Positions 33,863-44,293 are shown, counted from the first letter of the stretch. The stretch is 64,000 bases of DNA from Streptomyces lavendulae subsp. lavendulae (GCF_002803845.1 NZ_CP024985.1:1178001-1242000); one strand, 5' to 3'. Translations and numbers: made by a program. Notes: generated from the sequence alone by a model not told the origin.

Positions 33863-33898
33863 TGACGGCGGCGCACGAGACGTGTCAAGCCGCCGTCA
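33863..33898 (-). terminator. Hairpin after the KimA-like gene
   Basis: TGACGGCGGC (33863-33872) pairs perfectly with GCCGCCGTCA (33889-33898) over a 16-base loop. It follows the minus-strand KimA-like stop (33927) and precedes KdpB2, so it should separate the two transcripts. A smaller GTGCGT/ACGCAC hairpin at about 33903-33916 is adjacent. Confidence 0.6.
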
Positions 33899-33926
33899 GA
33901 GGTGCGTCAACGCACGTCAGCGCGTG

Positions 33927-35810
33927 TCAGCGTGCGTCTGCCGTGATGCGGAAGCGCAGCCGGCAGATGACGGCATCGGTGTCGCGGCGGACCGCGTGGG
34001 CCACGACGGAGCCGCGCTGGTTCTGGAGCAGCCGCTGCCACAGGTGGGCCGGTTCGGTCTCCGGGATCAGTACGGTCACCTGGGCGTCCGGGTGGGACTG
34101 GGCCAGCTTCCGCACGTATGCCGCCAGGGGGCGGCCGAGCGAGCGGGTTTCCGAGGAGAGCTCGATCAGTTCGACGCCGGGCTTCCACAACTCCCAGTCC
34201 CGTCTGAGGGCTTCAGCGGTCTCACGGTCCTCGGGGGCCGGGTGGGTGACGGTCACGGCGAGGACGTCATCGCCGAGTGAGGTGGCAGCGTCGAGGGCCT
34301 GGCTGGTCAGGCGGGACAGGCCGGAGACGGGAACCACGACCACGGAGCGGGAGCGGTGCGGGGCCCGGGGAATCCGGCCGAGCTCCAGACATTCGCCGAT
34401 CTCGGTGTATGCGCGGTGGATCTTCTCGAAGCCGAGCACGAGCAGCGGCAGCGCGACGACGATCAGCCAGGCGCCCTCGGTGAACTTGGTGGCGGTGACG
34501 ACGACGGCCGAGACCCCGGTCAGCAGGGCACCGAAGCCGTTGAGTGCCGCCTTGGCCTGCCAGCCGCGAGGCCGCTCCCCGTACCAGTGCCGGACCATGC
34601 CGACCTGGCAGATGGTGAAGCCGATGAAGACGCCGATCGCGAAGAGCGGGACGAGGGTGTTGGTGTCGCCGCCGGAGAAGACGAGCAGCAGGGCGGAGAC
34701 GAGGGCCAGCCAGACCACACCGTGGCGGTGGACCTGACGGTCGGCCTTGAGCGCGAAGACGTGCGGCAGGTGGTTGTCCCGGGCCAGCAGGCTCATCAGG
34801 ACCGGCAGACCACCGAAGGAGGTGTTCGCTGCCAGCCCGAGGAGCACCATCGTGGCGAACTGGACCACGTAGAAAGCCGCGTTGTGCCCGAAGGAGGCGT
34901 CCGCGAGCTGCGCGAGCACGGTCACGCCCGCCACCGGCTGGAGGTGGAAGCGCCCGATCAGGATGGACAGGCCGATGAGCATGACGCCGAGCAGGGCGCC
35001 GAGGGCGACCTCGGTGCGCTGGGCGCGGCGGGCGGCCGGGGCGCGGAAGGACGGTACGGCGTTGGCGACGGCCTCGACGCCCGTCAGGGCGGAACAGCCG
35101 GCGGCGAAGGCCTTCAGCAGCAGGAGCGCACCGACGGTGGTGGCGCCCTCGCCGAGCGCGGAGGCGTGCCCGGCGGCGGAGGCGGTGCTGACGGGACCGT
35201 CACGGAAGAGCCCGACGACGACCATCGCGAGGATCGACCCGACGAAGACGGCGGTGGGCACGAGGAACGCCTTGGCGGATTCCACGACCCCGCGCAGGTT
35301 CACCGCGGTGACCAGCACCAGGACCCCCAGGCAGATCCACACCCGCTCCCCGTACAGCTCGGGGAAGGCCGAGGTCAGGGCAGCCACGCCGGCCGTGACG
35401 GACACGGCGACGTTCAGCACGTAGTCCAGGATCAGCGAGGCGGCGGCCACCAGGCTCGTACGCCGACCGAGGTGCCGCTTGGCGACGGCGTACGAGCCGC
35501 CGCCGTCCGGGAACGCGGCGATGACCTGCCGGTACGAGGCCACCAGCACCGCCAGCAGAGCGGCGATCGCCAGGGTCACGGGGAGGGTGAAGCCCATGCC
35601 GTACGCACCGGCCGCGGCCAGGACGAGCACGATCGACTCCGGCCCGTACGCCACGGACGCCATCGCGTCCAGCGACAGCGCGGCCAGTCCCTGGACGGCG
35701 GTCAGCCGGTGGCGGTCGCCTGCCGCGGGCGCCCGTACGCCGGTATCAGGAGGCTCCCCCGTACCCGAGGCCTGTCCTGCCGTGCTCGGCTTTCCCATGT
35801 CTATGGACAT
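33927..35810 (-). CDS. kimA: KimA-type high-affinity potassium importer (APC superfamily)
   Basis: A 627-residue protein aligning closely by eye with Bacillus KimA: LAALSLDAMASVAYGPESIVL (44-64), SYRQVIAAFPDGGGSYAVAK, DYVLNVAVSVTAGVAALTSAFP, KAFAAGCSALTGVEAVANAVP and LFAIGVFIGFTICQVGMVRHW. About 12 membrane helices are followed by a cytoplasmic domain of roughly 140 residues, as in KimA. KimA is a K+/H+ symporter inhibited by c-di-AMP. Neighbouring kdp genes on both sides strengthen the assignment over a generic amino-acid permease. The ATG at 35810 has GGAGG rather far upstream (11 bases); an ATG four codons in is possible. Confidence 0.82.
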   Translation of the reverse strand: MSIDMGKPSTAGQASGTGEPPDTGVRAPAAGDRHRLTAVQGLAALSLDAMASVAYGPESIVLVLAAAGAYGMGFTLPVTLAIAALLAVLVASYRQVIAAFPDGGGSYAVAKRHLGRRTSLVAAASLILDYVLNVAVSVTAGVAALTSAFPELYGERVWICLGVLVLVTAVNLRGVVESAKAFLVPTAVFVGSILAMVVVGLFRDGPVSTASAAGHASALGEGATTVGALLLLKAFAAGCSALTGVEAVANAVPSFRAPAARRAQRTEVALGALLGVMLIGLSILIGRFHLQPVAGVTVLAQLADASFGHNAAFYVVQFATMVLLGLAANTSFGGLPVLMSLLARDNHLPHVFALKADRQVHRHGVVWLALVSALLLVFSGGDTNTLVPLFAIGVFIGFTICQVGMVRHWYGERPRGWQAKAALNGFGALLTGVSAVVVTATKFTEGAWLIVVALPLLVLGFEKIHRAYTEIGECLELGRIPRAPHRSRSVVVVPVSGLSRLTSQALDAATSLGDDVLAVTVTHPAPEDRETAEALRRDWELWKPGVELIELSSETRSLGRPLAAYVRKLAQSHPDAQVTVLIPETEPAHLWQRLLQNQRGSVVAHAVRRDTDAVICRLRFRITADAR

Positions 35811-36250
35811 CTTTCGCTGTTCCTCCGTAGGGCAAAGTGAGGACAGCGTCGGAATGCCGTGGCCTGATCACCAGTGTTCTTGGCGTCATCCATACGGCCA
35901 CCGCTCCAGTATTCACGCGCCTTTGATGCCGAGGCGGGGGAGCCGTATCAGGTGCGGCAAGACCTGGCCACGGTGTGTGCCCGTCCCTCCGGCAGAGGGC
36001 AGCCCGAGAAGTTCTGATTCGGCCACTCGCCGGAGGCCGTGGTCGAATACGTGCGCCGGGAACACGGCCGGCCTGTCCCACCAGGGCTGACCAGGCCTCC
36101 TCCGGCGCTCCACGTCAGGGCGGCGTTAAGAGTTCCCGTGCGTCCGTATGGACCCCGTCAAGGCGTCTTAACGCCGGGATGAAGACACGGTTAGCTCGTC
36201 ATCGGCCATCTGGCCGATTCATTTCTTCCCTCTTCATCCAGGAGCTCACG
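35811..36250. other. Divergent control region between kimA-like gene and kdp operon
   Basis: No gene is supported here. The right half carries a CGTTAAGA/TCTTAACG inverted pair (36124-36173). I looked for the c-di-AMP (ydaO) riboswitch expected near Streptomyces K+ genes and could not assemble its conserved core by eye. Confidence 0.4.
36124..36173 (+). promoter_or_regulatory. Candidate KdpE operator upstream of kdp
   Basis: CGTTAAGA (36124-36131) and TCTTAACG (36166-36173) are inverted copies. The second is within the small hairpin GGCGT-CTTA-ACGCC, and CCGTCAA (36155-36161) lies just before it. The site is about 80 to 130 bases upstream of the first kdp-operon start. Confidence 0.4.
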
Positions 36251-36334
36251 GTGGCCGATCTGGCCTTCGTCGTCACCACGGTCGCGGTCTTCGCGCTGGT
36301 GGCCCTCATCGCCCGGGGGGTGACCAAGCTGTGA
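36251..36334 (+). CDS. 27-residue single-helix membrane protein heading the kdp operon
   Basis: GTG at 36251 encodes a tiny protein whose centre, [18 protein letters not shown], is one membrane helix, ending RGVTKL. Its stop overlaps the kdpF GTG by four bases (GTGA), so it is translationally coupled to kdpF. Similar minute ORFs before kdpF occur in other actinobacteria (from memory). It is distinct from KdpF. A role as extra small subunit or stabiliser of KdpFABC is inference. Confidence 0.7.
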   Translation: MADLAFVVTTVAVFALVALIARGVTKL

Positions 36335-36420
36335 ACGCCGAGAACATCGTCGGCCTCGTCGTGGCCGTCTCCCTGCTCGGATACCTCATCCTCGCCCTCG
36401 TGTACCCGGAGAGGTTCTGA
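36331..36420 (+). CDS. kdpF: KdpF, small subunit of the K+-transporting ATPase
   Basis: A 29-residue protein, [20 protein letters not shown] then ALVYPERF, matching KdpF: one helix and the terminal YPE(R/K)F. KdpF stabilises the KdpFABC complex. It follows the 27-residue ORF with a four-base overlap and precedes kdpA by eight bases. Confidence 0.9.
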   Translation: MNAENIVGLVVAVSLLGYLILALVYPERF

Positions 36421-36428
36421 GCACTGCC

Positions 36429-38093
36429 ATGAGTCCCGTAACCGCTGGTGTGCTCCAGCTCCTCGCACTGACCGCCGCACTCGCGCTGGCCTACCGCCCC
36501 CTGGGCGACTACATGGCCAAGGTCTACTCCTCCGAGAAGCACTACCGCCCGGAGAAGTGGATCTACAAAGCCATCGGCGCCAACCCGTCGGCCGAGATGC
36601 GCTGGCCCGCCTACCTGCGCGGCGTCCTCGCCTTCTCCGCCATGAGCGTCCTCTTCCTCTACCTGCTCCAGCGGCTGCAGGGCGTCCTGCCCGGCTCGCT
36701 CGGCTTCGCCTCCATCGACCCGGACCAGGCCTTCAACACCGCCGCCTCCTTCGTGGCGAACACCAACTGGCAGTCGTACGCCGGTGAGCAGGCCATGGGC
36801 CACGTCGTGCAGACCGGCGGCCTGGCCGTGCAGAACTTCGTCTCCGCGGCGGTCGGCATGGCCGTTGCGGTGGCCCTGGTACGCGGCTTCGCGCGCTCCC
36901 GTACCGGCGAACTCGGCAACTTCTGGGCCGACCTGGTCCGCGGTACCGTCCGGATCCTGCTGCCGATCTCGGTGATCGGCGCGATCGTGCTGGTCGCCTG
37001 CGGTGCCATCCAGAACTTCGCCGGCATCCACGAGGTCGGCCAGTTCCTCGGCGGCACCCAGCAGTGGAACGGCGGGGCCGTGGCCTCGCAGGAGGTCATC
37101 AAGGAGCTCGGCACGAACGGCGGCGGCTACTTCAACGCCAACTCCGCCCACCCCTTCGAGAACCCCACCCCGTTCTCGAACCTCTTCGAGATCTTCCTGA
37201 TCCTGATCATCCCGTTCGCGATGACCCGCACCTTCGGCCGCATGGTCGGAAGCCTGCGCCAGGGCTACGCGATCCTCGCCACCATGGCCGTCATCTGGCT
37301 CGGCTTCACCGCACTGATGATGTGGACCGAATTCGCCCACCACGGCCCGGCCTTCGACATCACCGGCGGCGCCATGGAGGGCAAGGAGACCCGCTTCGGC
37401 ATCGGCGGCTCCGCGATCTTCTCCGTCGCGACCACGCTGACCTCGACGGGTGCGGTCAACTCCTTCCACTCCTCCTTCACCGGTCTCGGCGGAGGCATCC
37501 AGCTCCTGGGCATGCAGCTCGGCGAGATCGCGCCCGGCGGTGTCGGTTCCGGTCTCTACGGCATGCTGATCATGGCGATCATCGCCGTGTTCATCGCCGG
37601 CCTGATGGTCGGCCGCACCCCCGAATACCTCGGCAAGAAGATCGGCACCCGCGAGATCAAACTCGCCGCCTGCTACATCCTCATCACCCCCGCCCTGGTG
37701 CTGTGCTTCACCGCCGCGGCTATGGCCCTGCCCACCCCGCCCCACTCCATGCTCAACCCCGGCGCCCACGGATTCTCCGAAGTCCTCTACGCCTACACCT
37801 CGGGCGCGAACAACAACGGCTCCGCCTTCGCGGGCCTGAACGCCGACACCCAGTGGTTCAACTCGACGATCGGCATCGCCATGCTGCTCGGCCGGTTCCT
37901 GCCCATGGTGTTCGTCCTCGCGCTGGCCGGCTCGCTCGCCGAGCAGAAGCCCGTTCCCGAGACGGCGGGAACCCTGCGCACCGACAAGCCCCTCTACGCC
38001 GGCCTCCTCGTCGGCACGATCGTCATCATCACCGGTCTGACCTACTTCCCGGCCCTGGCACTGGGTCCGCTCGCCGAAGGGCTCGCATCATGA
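36429..38093 (+). CDS. kdpA: KdpA, potassium-binding channel-like subunit
   Basis: A 554-residue, ten-helix membrane protein with the four K+-filter loops, for example [51 protein letters not shown] and [14 protein letters not shown]. It binds K+ from outside and passes it through the tunnel to KdpB. The start ATG is at 36429 and the stop overlaps the kdpB ATG (ATGA). Confidence 0.96.
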   Translation: MSPVTAGVLQLLALTAALALAYRPLGDYMAKVYSSEKHYRPEKWIYKAIGANPSAEMRWPAYLRGVLAFSAMSVLFLYLLQRLQGVLPGSLGFASIDPDQAFNTAASFVANTNWQSYAGEQAMGHVVQTGGLAVQNFVSAAVGMAVAVALVRGFARSRTGELGNFWADLVRGTVRILLPISVIGAIVLVACGAIQNFAGIHEVGQFLGGTQQWNGGAVASQEVIKELGTNGGGYFNANSAHPFENPTPFSNLFEIFLILIIPFAMTRTFGRMVGSLRQGYAILATMAVIWLGFTALMMWTEFAHHGPAFDITGGAMEGKETRFGIGGSAIFSVATTLTSTGAVNSFHSSFTGLGGGIQLLGMQLGEIAPGGVGSGLYGMLIMAIIAVFIAGLMVGRTPEYLGKKIGTREIKLAACYILITPALVLCFTAAAMALPTPPHSMLNPGAHGFSEVLYAYTSGANNNGSAFAGLNADTQWFNSTIGIAMLLGRFLPMVFVLALAGSLAEQKPVPETAGTLRTDKPLYAGLLVGTIVIITGLTYFPALALGPLAEGLAS

Positions 38094-40195
38094 GCACCGC
38101 CACACCCACCAGGGCTCCGCACCAGGACGCACCCACCGGCCACAAGCCGGAAGCCGGACGCGTGGGCGGAGGGCTGTTCGATCCGAAGCAGCTGCTGAGG
38201 TCCTTCCCGGACGCCGTGCGCAAGCTCGACCCCCGCGTCATGATCAAGTCGCCGGTCATGTTCGTGGTCCTGATCGGCTCGGTCGTCACCACCGTGCTGG
38301 CCCTGAAGGACCCGACGGACTGGTTCGGCTGGGCGATCACCGCCTGGCTGTGGCTGACGACCATCTTCGCCAACCTGGCGGAAGCCGTCGCCGAGGGCCG
38401 CGGCAAGGCCCAGGCCGACACCCTGCGCAAGGCCAAGACCGATTCCGTCGCCCGCCGCCTGGCCCAGGACGGCAAGAGCGAAGAGCAGGTGCCGGGCACC
38501 GACCTGCGCATCGGCGACCTCGTCGTCTGCGAGGCCGGTGACATCATCCCCGGCGACGGTGACGTCGTCGAAGGCGTCGCCTCCGTCGACGAATCCGCCA
38601 TCACGGGCGAGTCCGCGCCGGTGATCCGGGAGTCGGGCGGCGACCGCAGCGCGGTCACCGGCGGCACCAAGGTCCTCTCCGACCGGATCGTCATCAAGAT
38701 CACCACCAAGCCCGGCGAGACCTTCATCGACCGCATGATCGCCCTGGTCGAGGGCGCCGCCCGGCAGAAGACGCCCAACGAGATCGCGCTCAACATCCTG
38801 CTCGCCTCGTTGACGATCGTCTTCCTGCTCGCCGTCGTCACCCTCCAGCCCTTCGCGATCTACGCGGGCGCCGAGCAGTCCATGATCATCCTCGCTGCGC
38901 TCCTGGTCTGCCTGATCCCGACCACCATCGGCGCGCTGCTCTCCGCGATCGGCATCGCGGGCATGGACCGGCTCGTCCAGCGCAACGTCCTCGCGATGAG
39001 CGGACGTGCCGTGGAAGCCGCCGGTGACGTCTCCACGCTGCTGCTCGACAAGACCGGCACCATCACCCTCGGCAACCGCCAGGCCTCCGAGTTCGTCCCC
39101 GTCAAGGGCACCACCGAAGCCGAACTGGCCGACGCCGCCCAGCTGTCCTCCCTCGCCGACGAAACCCCCGAGGGCCGCTCCATCGTCGTCCTGGCCAAGG
39201 AGAAGTACGGGCTGCGCGAGCGGCACCAGGGCGAGCTGTCGAACGCCGAGTGGATCGTCTTCACCGCCCAGACCCGTATGTCGGGCGTGGACGTCGACGG
39301 CCGCAAGGTCCGCAAGGGTGCGACCGGATCGGTCATCGCCTGGGTGAACGAGCGCGGTGGCTCCGTCGCGGACGACGCCCAGGTGCTCACCGACACGATC
39401 TCGCAGGCCGGCGGCACCCCGCTGCTCGTCGCCGTCGAGGACGAGCAGGGCCCGCGGGTCCTGGGTGTCATCCACCTCAAGGACGTCGTCAAGGAGGGCA
39501 TGCGCGAGCGGTTCGACGAGCTGCGCCGCATGGGCATCAAGACCGTCATGATCACCGGCGACAACCCGCTGACCGCCAAGGCCATCGCCGAAGAAGCCGG
39601 TGTCGACGACTTCCTCGCCGAGGCCACCCCCGAGGACAAGATGGCCCTCATCAAACGGGAACAGGCGGGCGGAAAGCTGGTCGCGATGACCGGCGACGGC
39701 ACCAACGACGCCCCGGCCCTCGCCCAGGCCGACGTCGGCGTCGCGATGAACACCGGCACCTCGGCCGCCAAGGAAGCCGGGAACATGGTGGACCTGGACT
39801 CCAACCCCACCAAACTCATCGAGATCGTCGAGATCGGCAAACAGCTCCTGATCACGCGCGGTGCCCTGACCACGTTCTCCATCGCCAACGACGTCGCCAA
39901 GTACTTCGCGATCATCCCCGCCATGTTCGCCGTGGTCTACCCGGGCCTCGACAAGCTCAACATCATGGGCCTGTCCTCGCCCGAATCCGCGATCCTCTCC
40001 GCCGTCATCTTCAACGCGCTGATCATCATCGCCCTCGTCCCGCTCGCCCTCAAGGGCGTGCAGTACAAGCCGACCAGCGCCGACAAGATGCTCCGCCGCA
40101 ACCTCGGCATCTACGGACTCGGCGGCCTCGTCGCCCCGTTCGTCGGAATCAAGATCATCGACATGCTCATCTCCCTCATCCCCGGAATCGGCTGA
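38090..40195 (+). CDS. kdpB: KdpB, catalytic P-type ATPase subunit
   Basis: A 701-residue ATPase with TGES (172-175), the site of inhibitory Ser phosphorylation in E. coli KdpB, phosphorylated Asp320 in DKTGTIT, and [12 protein letters not shown] and [21 protein letters not shown]. The ATGA overlap with kdpA and a three-base gap to kdpC show tight operon structure. It powers K+ import in KdpFABC. Confidence 0.96.
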   Translation: MSTATPTRAPHQDAPTGHKPEAGRVGGGLFDPKQLLRSFPDAVRKLDPRVMIKSPVMFVVLIGSVVTTVLALKDPTDWFGWAITAWLWLTTIFANLAEAVAEGRGKAQADTLRKAKTDSVARRLAQDGKSEEQVPGTDLRIGDLVVCEAGDIIPGDGDVVEGVASVDESAITGESAPVIRESGGDRSAVTGGTKVLSDRIVIKITTKPGETFIDRMIALVEGAARQKTPNEIALNILLASLTIVFLLAVVTLQPFAIYAGAEQSMIILAALLVCLIPTTIGALLSAIGIAGMDRLVQRNVLAMSGRAVEAAGDVSTLLLDKTGTITLGNRQASEFVPVKGTTEAELADAAQLSSLADETPEGRSIVVLAKEKYGLRERHQGELSNAEWIVFTAQTRMSGVDVDGRKVRKGATGSVIAWVNERGGSVADDAQVLTDTISQAGGTPLLVAVEDEQGPRVLGVIHLKDVVKEGMRERFDELRRMGIKTVMITGDNPLTAKAIAEEAGVDDFLAEATPEDKMALIKREQAGGKLVAMTGDGTNDAPALAQADVGVAMNTGTSAAKEAGNMVDLDSNPTKLIEIVEIGKQLLITRGALTTFSIANDVAKYFAIIPAMFAVVYPGLDKLNIMGLSSPESAILSAVIFNALIIIALVPLALKGVQYKPTSADKMLRRNLGIYGLGGLVAPFVGIKIIDMLISLIPGIG

Positions 40196-40198
40196 GCC

Positions 40199-40876
40199 AT
40201 GAACAACTCCGTAGGAAACACAGCACGTCTGCTCGGTGCGGGCCTCAGGGCCCTGCTCGTCCTGACGGTCGTCTGCGGCGTGCTCTACCCGCTCGCCGTC
40301 ACCGGGATCGCCCAGGCCCTGTTCAACGACAAGGCCAACGGCTCCGAAATCAAGGACAAGACCGGCCAGGTCGTCGGCTCCTCCCTCATCGGGCAGAGGT
40401 ACGACCTCCCCAAGCAGAACCCCGACGACGCCACGGAAGCGGCGAAGCCGGACCCCAAGTGGTTCCAGCCGCGCCCCTCCAACGGCCTCGGCTCCAACAG
40501 CGTCAACACCCAGTACTCGCTGATCCTCTCCGGCGCCACCAACAAGGCCGCCGACAACCCGGACCTCGTCAAACTGGTCACGGACGCCAAGGCAGCCGTC
40601 GTCGCGGACAACTCCACGGCGACGTACAAGGTCAAGCCCTCGGACGTGCCGGCCGACGCCGTCACCTCCTCCGGCTCCGGCCTCGACCCCAACATCTCCC
40701 CCGCCTACGCCGCACTGCAGATCCACCGGGTCGCCGAACAGAACAAGCTCGACGTCAAGCAGGTCGACAAGCTCGTCGCCGACCACACCACCGGCCGCAC
40801 CCTCGGATTCATGGGCGAACCCCGCGTCAACGTGCTCGAACTGAACACCGCCCTCAAGGCACTGACCGAGAGCTGA
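40199..40876 (+). CDS. kdpC: KdpC, accessory subunit
   Basis: A 225-residue protein with one N-terminal helix (ALLVLTVVCGVLYPLAVTGI), then the KdpC signature GSSLIGQRYDLPK, a family-typical region PKWFQPRPSN, SGSGLDPNISPAYAALQIHRVA (the DPxISxxxA motif) and a C-terminal FMGEPRVNVLELN. It is slightly longer than the E. coli protein because of an insert rich in Asp/Lys around TNKAADNPDLVKLV. It completes the KdpFABC complex. Confidence 0.95.
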   Translation: MNNSVGNTARLLGAGLRALLVLTVVCGVLYPLAVTGIAQALFNDKANGSEIKDKTGQVVGSSLIGQRYDLPKQNPDDATEAAKPDPKWFQPRPSNGLGSNSVNTQYSLILSGATNKAADNPDLVKLVTDAKAAVVADNSTATYKVKPSDVPADAVTSSGSGLDPNISPAYAALQIHRVAEQNKLDVKQVDKLVADHTTGRTLGFMGEPRVNVLELNTALKALTES

Positions 40877-40918
40877 TGTTCCACATCGCACGGCCCGGGG
40901 GCCGGCGGGGCGCGGAAC

Positions 40919-40942
40919 TCCCCCCAGCTAACGCTGGGAGGG
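40919..40942. repeat. Hairpin of the Streptomyces intergenic CCCAGC-GCTGGG type
   Basis: CCCAGC-TAAC-GCTGGG with C-rich and G-rich flanks forms a short stable hairpin between kdpC and kdpE. This C-tract/G-tract sequence resembles an element I recall from many streptomycete intergenic regions. It may attenuate readthrough from kdpFABC into kdpED. Confidence 0.5.
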
Positions 40943-41001
40943 GCCCCCGGCGTCCCGTCGGCCCCTTACCGTGCCCGTAACGAAGGGAAGGCTGCACACC
41001 G

Positions 41002-41691
41002 ATGACCCGGGTGCTGGTGGTGGAGGACGACCCTCAGCTCGTCCGCGCACTCAAGATCAACCTCCAGGCGCGCAAGTTCGACGTCGAGGAGGCCTCCGAC
41101 GGCGGCTCGGCCCTGCGGCTCGCGGCCGCCCGCAAGCCGGACGTCATAGTGCTGGACCTCGGCCTCCCGGACATGGACGGCATCGAAGTCATCAAGAGCG
41201 TTCGCGGCTGGAGCCGGGTCCCCATCCTGGTCCTCTCGGCGCGTCACACCTCGGAGGACAAGATCCGGGCGCTGGACGCCGGAGCGGACGACTACGTGAC
41301 GAAGCCCTTCAGCATGGACGAGCTCCTGGCCCGCCTGCGGGCGGCCGCCCGCAGGCAGGAGCCGACCACCGCCTCCCAGGCCGACAAGGTCGCCGTCGTC
41401 ACGACCGACGAGTTCACCGTCGACCTGATCGCGAAGAAGGTCCACCGGGGCGACCGCACGGTACGGCTGACCCCGACCGAGTGGCACCTGCTGGAAATCC
41501 TCATCACCCACCCGGGCCGGCTGATCACCCAGAGCAGGCTGCTGCTCGAAGTCTGGGGCCCCACCTACGGCGAGAACACCAACTACCTGCGCGTCTACAT
41601 GGCCCAGCTCCGGCGCAAGCTCGAAGCCGACCCCTCGCACCCCCGGTACCTGATCACCGAACCGGGCATGGGCTACCGCTTCGAACCCTGA
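41002..41691 (+). CDS. kdpE: KdpE, OmpR-family response regulator
   Basis: A 229-residue regulator: receiver acidic pair D9/D10, phospho-acceptor Asp52 in VLDLGLPD, Thr/Lys at SAR and K101 in YVTKPF. The winged-helix domain has LTPTEWHLLEILITHPGR and NTNYLRVYMAQLRRKLE, typical of KdpE. It is followed 55 bases later by kdpD. The gene order E before D is reversed from the E. coli order. Confidence 0.94.
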   Translation: MTRVLVVEDDPQLVRALKINLQARKFDVEEASDGGSALRLAAARKPDVIVLDLGLPDMDGIEVIKSVRGWSRVPILVLSARHTSEDKIRALDAGADDYVTKPFSMDELLARLRAAARRQEPTTASQADKVAVVTTDEFTVDLIAKKVHRGDRTVRLTPTEWHLLEILITHPGRLITQSRLLLEVWGPTYGENTNYLRVYMAQLRRKLEADPSHPRYLITEPGMGYRFEP

Positions 41692-41746
41692 CCACCCACC
41701 CGCCCACCCGCCCACCCGATCGTCACCAGAGAAGAAGAGCCTGAAC

Positions 41747-44293
41747 ATGGGACGCGGCAAGCTCCGCATCTACCTCGGCGCGGCACCGGGCGTCGGCAAG
41801 ACGTACGCGATGCTCTCCGAGGCCCACCGCCGCGTCGAGCGGGGCACCGACTGCGTCGTGGGCTTCGTCGAGCACCACAGCCGCCCGCGGACCGAGGTCA
41901 TGCTGCACGGGCTCGAACTCATCCAGCGGCGCGAGATCGAGTACCGCGGCTCCACGTTCACCGAAATGGACGTGGACGCCGTCCTCGCCCGCCGCCCCGC
42001 CGTGGCTCTGGTGGACGAGCTCGCGCACACCAACGTGCCGGGCTCGCGCAACGCCAAGCGCTGGCAGGACGTGGAGGAACTGCTCCAGGCCGGCATCGAC
42101 GTCGTCTCGACCGTCAACATCCAGCATCTCGAATCACTGGGTGACGTGGTCGAGACGATCACCGGCGTCCGCCAGCGGGAGACGGTCCCGGACGAGGTCG
42201 CGCGCCGCGCCGACCAGATCGAGCTCGTCGACATGTCCCCGCAGGCGCTGCGCCGACGCATGGCGCACGGCAACGTCTACAAGCCCGACAAGGTCGACGC
42301 CGCCCTCTCCAACTACTTCCGCCCCGGGAACCTCACCGCGCTGCGCGAGCTGGCGCTGCTGTGGGTCGCCGACCGGGTGGACGAGTACCTCCAGGAGTAC
42401 CGGGGCGAGCACAACATCCGCTCCACCTGGCAGGCTCGCGAGCGGATCGTCGTAGGTCTGACCGGCGGACCGGAGGGACGTACGCTCATCCGCCGTGCCG
42501 CCCGGCTCGCCGAGAAGGGTGCGGGCGGCGAGGTCCTGGCCGTCTACATCGCCGCCAGCGACGGCCTCACCTCCGCCTCCCCCAAGGAACTGGCCGTCCA
42601 GCGCACCCTGGTCGAGGACCTCGGCGGCACCTTCCACCACGTCATAGGCGACAACATCCCCGACGCGCTGCTGGAGTTCGCCCGCGGGTGCAACGCCACC
42701 CAGATCGTGCTGGGCGTCAGCCGCCGCCGCTCCTGGCAGTCCGTGTTCCGCCCCGGTGTCAGCGCCACCGTAGCCCGCGAATCGGGCCCGGACCTCGACG
42801 TCCACATCGTCACCCACGACGAGGCCGCCAAGGGCCGCCGCAGCCTGCCCGTCGCACGCGGCGCACGGCTCGGCCGCTCGCGCATCATCTGGGGCTGGCT
42901 CACCGGCATCGCCGGCCCCGCCCTGCTCACCGTGCTGTTGAGCCGGCTCGTCCCCGAGCTCGGTCTCGCGAACGACATGCTGCTCTTCCTCACGTTCACG
43001 GTGGCGGCGGCCCTGCTCGGCGGCCTGCTCCCCGCGCTCGCCTCGGCGGCGTTCGGGTCCCTGCTGCTGAACTACTACTTCACTCCGCCGCTGCACGAGT
43101 TCACGATCTCCGACCCGAAGAACATCGTCGCCATCGCGATCTTCGTCGGTGTCGCGGTGTCGGTGGCCTCGGTAGTGGACCTGGCCGCCCGACGCACGCA
43201 CCAGGCCGCCCGCCTGCGCGCCGAATCCGAGATCCTCTCCTTCCTCGCCGGCAGCGTCCTGCGCGGTGAGAACTCCCTCGACGCGCTCCTAGAGCGGCTT
43301 CGCGAGACCTTCGCCATGCAGTCGGTCGTCCTCCTGGAACGCAGCAGCGAGGTGGACCCCTGGACGACGGCGGCGTCCGTCGGCACCGGTCCCGTCGGCC
43401 GACCCGAGGACGCGGATGTCGACCTCCCCATGGGCGACAACATGGCCCTCGCCCTCACGGGCCGGGTCCTGCCCGCCGAGGACCGCCGCGTCCTGGGCGC
43501 CTTCGCCGCCCAGGCAGCCGTCGTACTCGACCGCCAGCGCCTCGTCGACGAGGCGGAGAAGTCCCGCGAACTCGCCGAGGCCAATCGCATCCGCACCGCG
43601 CTCCTCGCCGCCGTCAGCCACGACCTGCGCACCCCGCTCGCCGGGATCAAGGCCTCCGTCACCTCCCTGCGCTCCGACGACGTCGAATGGTCCGAGGAGG
43701 ACAAGGCCGAACTCCTCGAAGGCATCGAGGACGGAGCCGACCGCCTCGCCGCCCTGATCGGCAACCTCCTCGACATGTCCCGCCTCAACACCGGCACCGT
43801 CGTCCCGCTGATCCGCGAAACGGATCTCGACGAGGTCGTCCCCATGGCCCTGGGCGGCGTACCCGAGGACAGCGTCGCGCTCGACATCCCCGAGACCCTG
43901 CCGATGGTCGCCGTCGACCGGGGGCTGCTGGAGCGGGCCGTCGCCAACATCGTCGAGAACGCCGTCAAGTACAGTCCCGACGGCCAACCCGTCCACGTCT
44001 CCGCCAGCGCCCTCGCCAGCCGCGTCGAGCTGCGCGTCGTCGACCGCGGGCCCGGCGTCCCGGACGAGGCCAAGAACCGCATCTTCGAACCCTTCCAGCG
44101 CCACGGCGACGCCCCGCGCGGTGCCGGCGTGGGCCTCGGCCTGGCTGTGGCCCGCGGCTTCACCGAGGCCATCGGCGGCACCCTCACCGCCGAGGACACC
44201 CCGGGCGGGGGCCTCACCATGGTCATCACGCTCCCCATGGCAGGGGACGCCCCTGCGGTATCACCGGAGCTCCCGACGTCCGCGGTCACCTGA
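41747..44293 (+). CDS. kdpD: KdpD, osmosensitive K+ sensor histidine kinase
   Basis: An 848-residue sensor. It has the N-terminal KdpD domain with Walker A GAAPGVGKTY (about 11-20) and ELAHTNVPGSRN, then a USP-like domain, four membrane helices (DUF4118), a GAF-like domain (MQSVVLLERSSEVDPW to LGAFAAQAAVVLDRQRL), the His box AVSHDLRTPL with His625, and a GHKL ATPase domain ending GLGLAVARGFTEA. In B. subtilis and S. aureus relatives the USP domain binds c-di-AMP; that is family knowledge. It senses low K+ or turgor and phosphorylates KdpE. Confidence 0.95.
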   Translation: MGRGKLRIYLGAAPGVGKTYAMLSEAHRRVERGTDCVVGFVEHHSRPRTEVMLHGLELIQRREIEYRGSTFTEMDVDAVLARRPAVALVDELAHTNVPGSRNAKRWQDVEELLQAGIDVVSTVNIQHLESLGDVVETITGVRQRETVPDEVARRADQIELVDMSPQALRRRMAHGNVYKPDKVDAALSNYFRPGNLTALRELALLWVADRVDEYLQEYRGEHNIRSTWQARERIVVGLTGGPEGRTLIRRAARLAEKGAGGEVLAVYIAASDGLTSASPKELAVQRTLVEDLGGTFHHVIGDNIPDALLEFARGCNATQIVLGVSRRRSWQSVFRPGVSATVARESGPDLDVHIVTHDEAAKGRRSLPVARGARLGRSRIIWGWLTGIAGPALLTVLLSRLVPELGLANDMLLFLTFTVAAALLGGLLPALASAAFGSLLLNYYFTPPLHEFTISDPKNIVAIAIFVGVAVSVASVVDLAARRTHQAARLRAESEILSFLAGSVLRGENSLDALLERLRETFAMQSVVLLERSSEVDPWTTAASVGTGPVGRPEDADVDLPMGDNMALALTGRVLPAEDRRVLGAFAAQAAVVLDRQRLVDEAEKSRELAEANRIRTALLAAVSHDLRTPLAGIKASVTSLRSDDVEWSEEDKAELLEGIEDGADRLAALIGNLLDMSRLNTGTVVPLIRETDLDEVVPMALGGVPEDSVALDIPETLPMVAVDRGLLERAVANIVENAVKYSPDGQPVHVSASALASRVELRVVDRGPGVPDEAKNRIFEPFQRHGDAPRGAGVGLGLAVARGFTEAIGGTLTAEDTPGGGLTMVITLPMAGDAPAVSPELPTSAVT

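Noticed and set aside
35811..36250. c-di-AMP (ydaO) riboswitch ahead of the K+ genes
   Set aside because: Expected from biology, but I could not align the conserved core or build the pseudoknot by eye; a covariance search is needed.
38042..40891. A 949-codon frame antisense to kdpBC
   Set aside because: Shadow of the kdp operon; no motif and no start signal.
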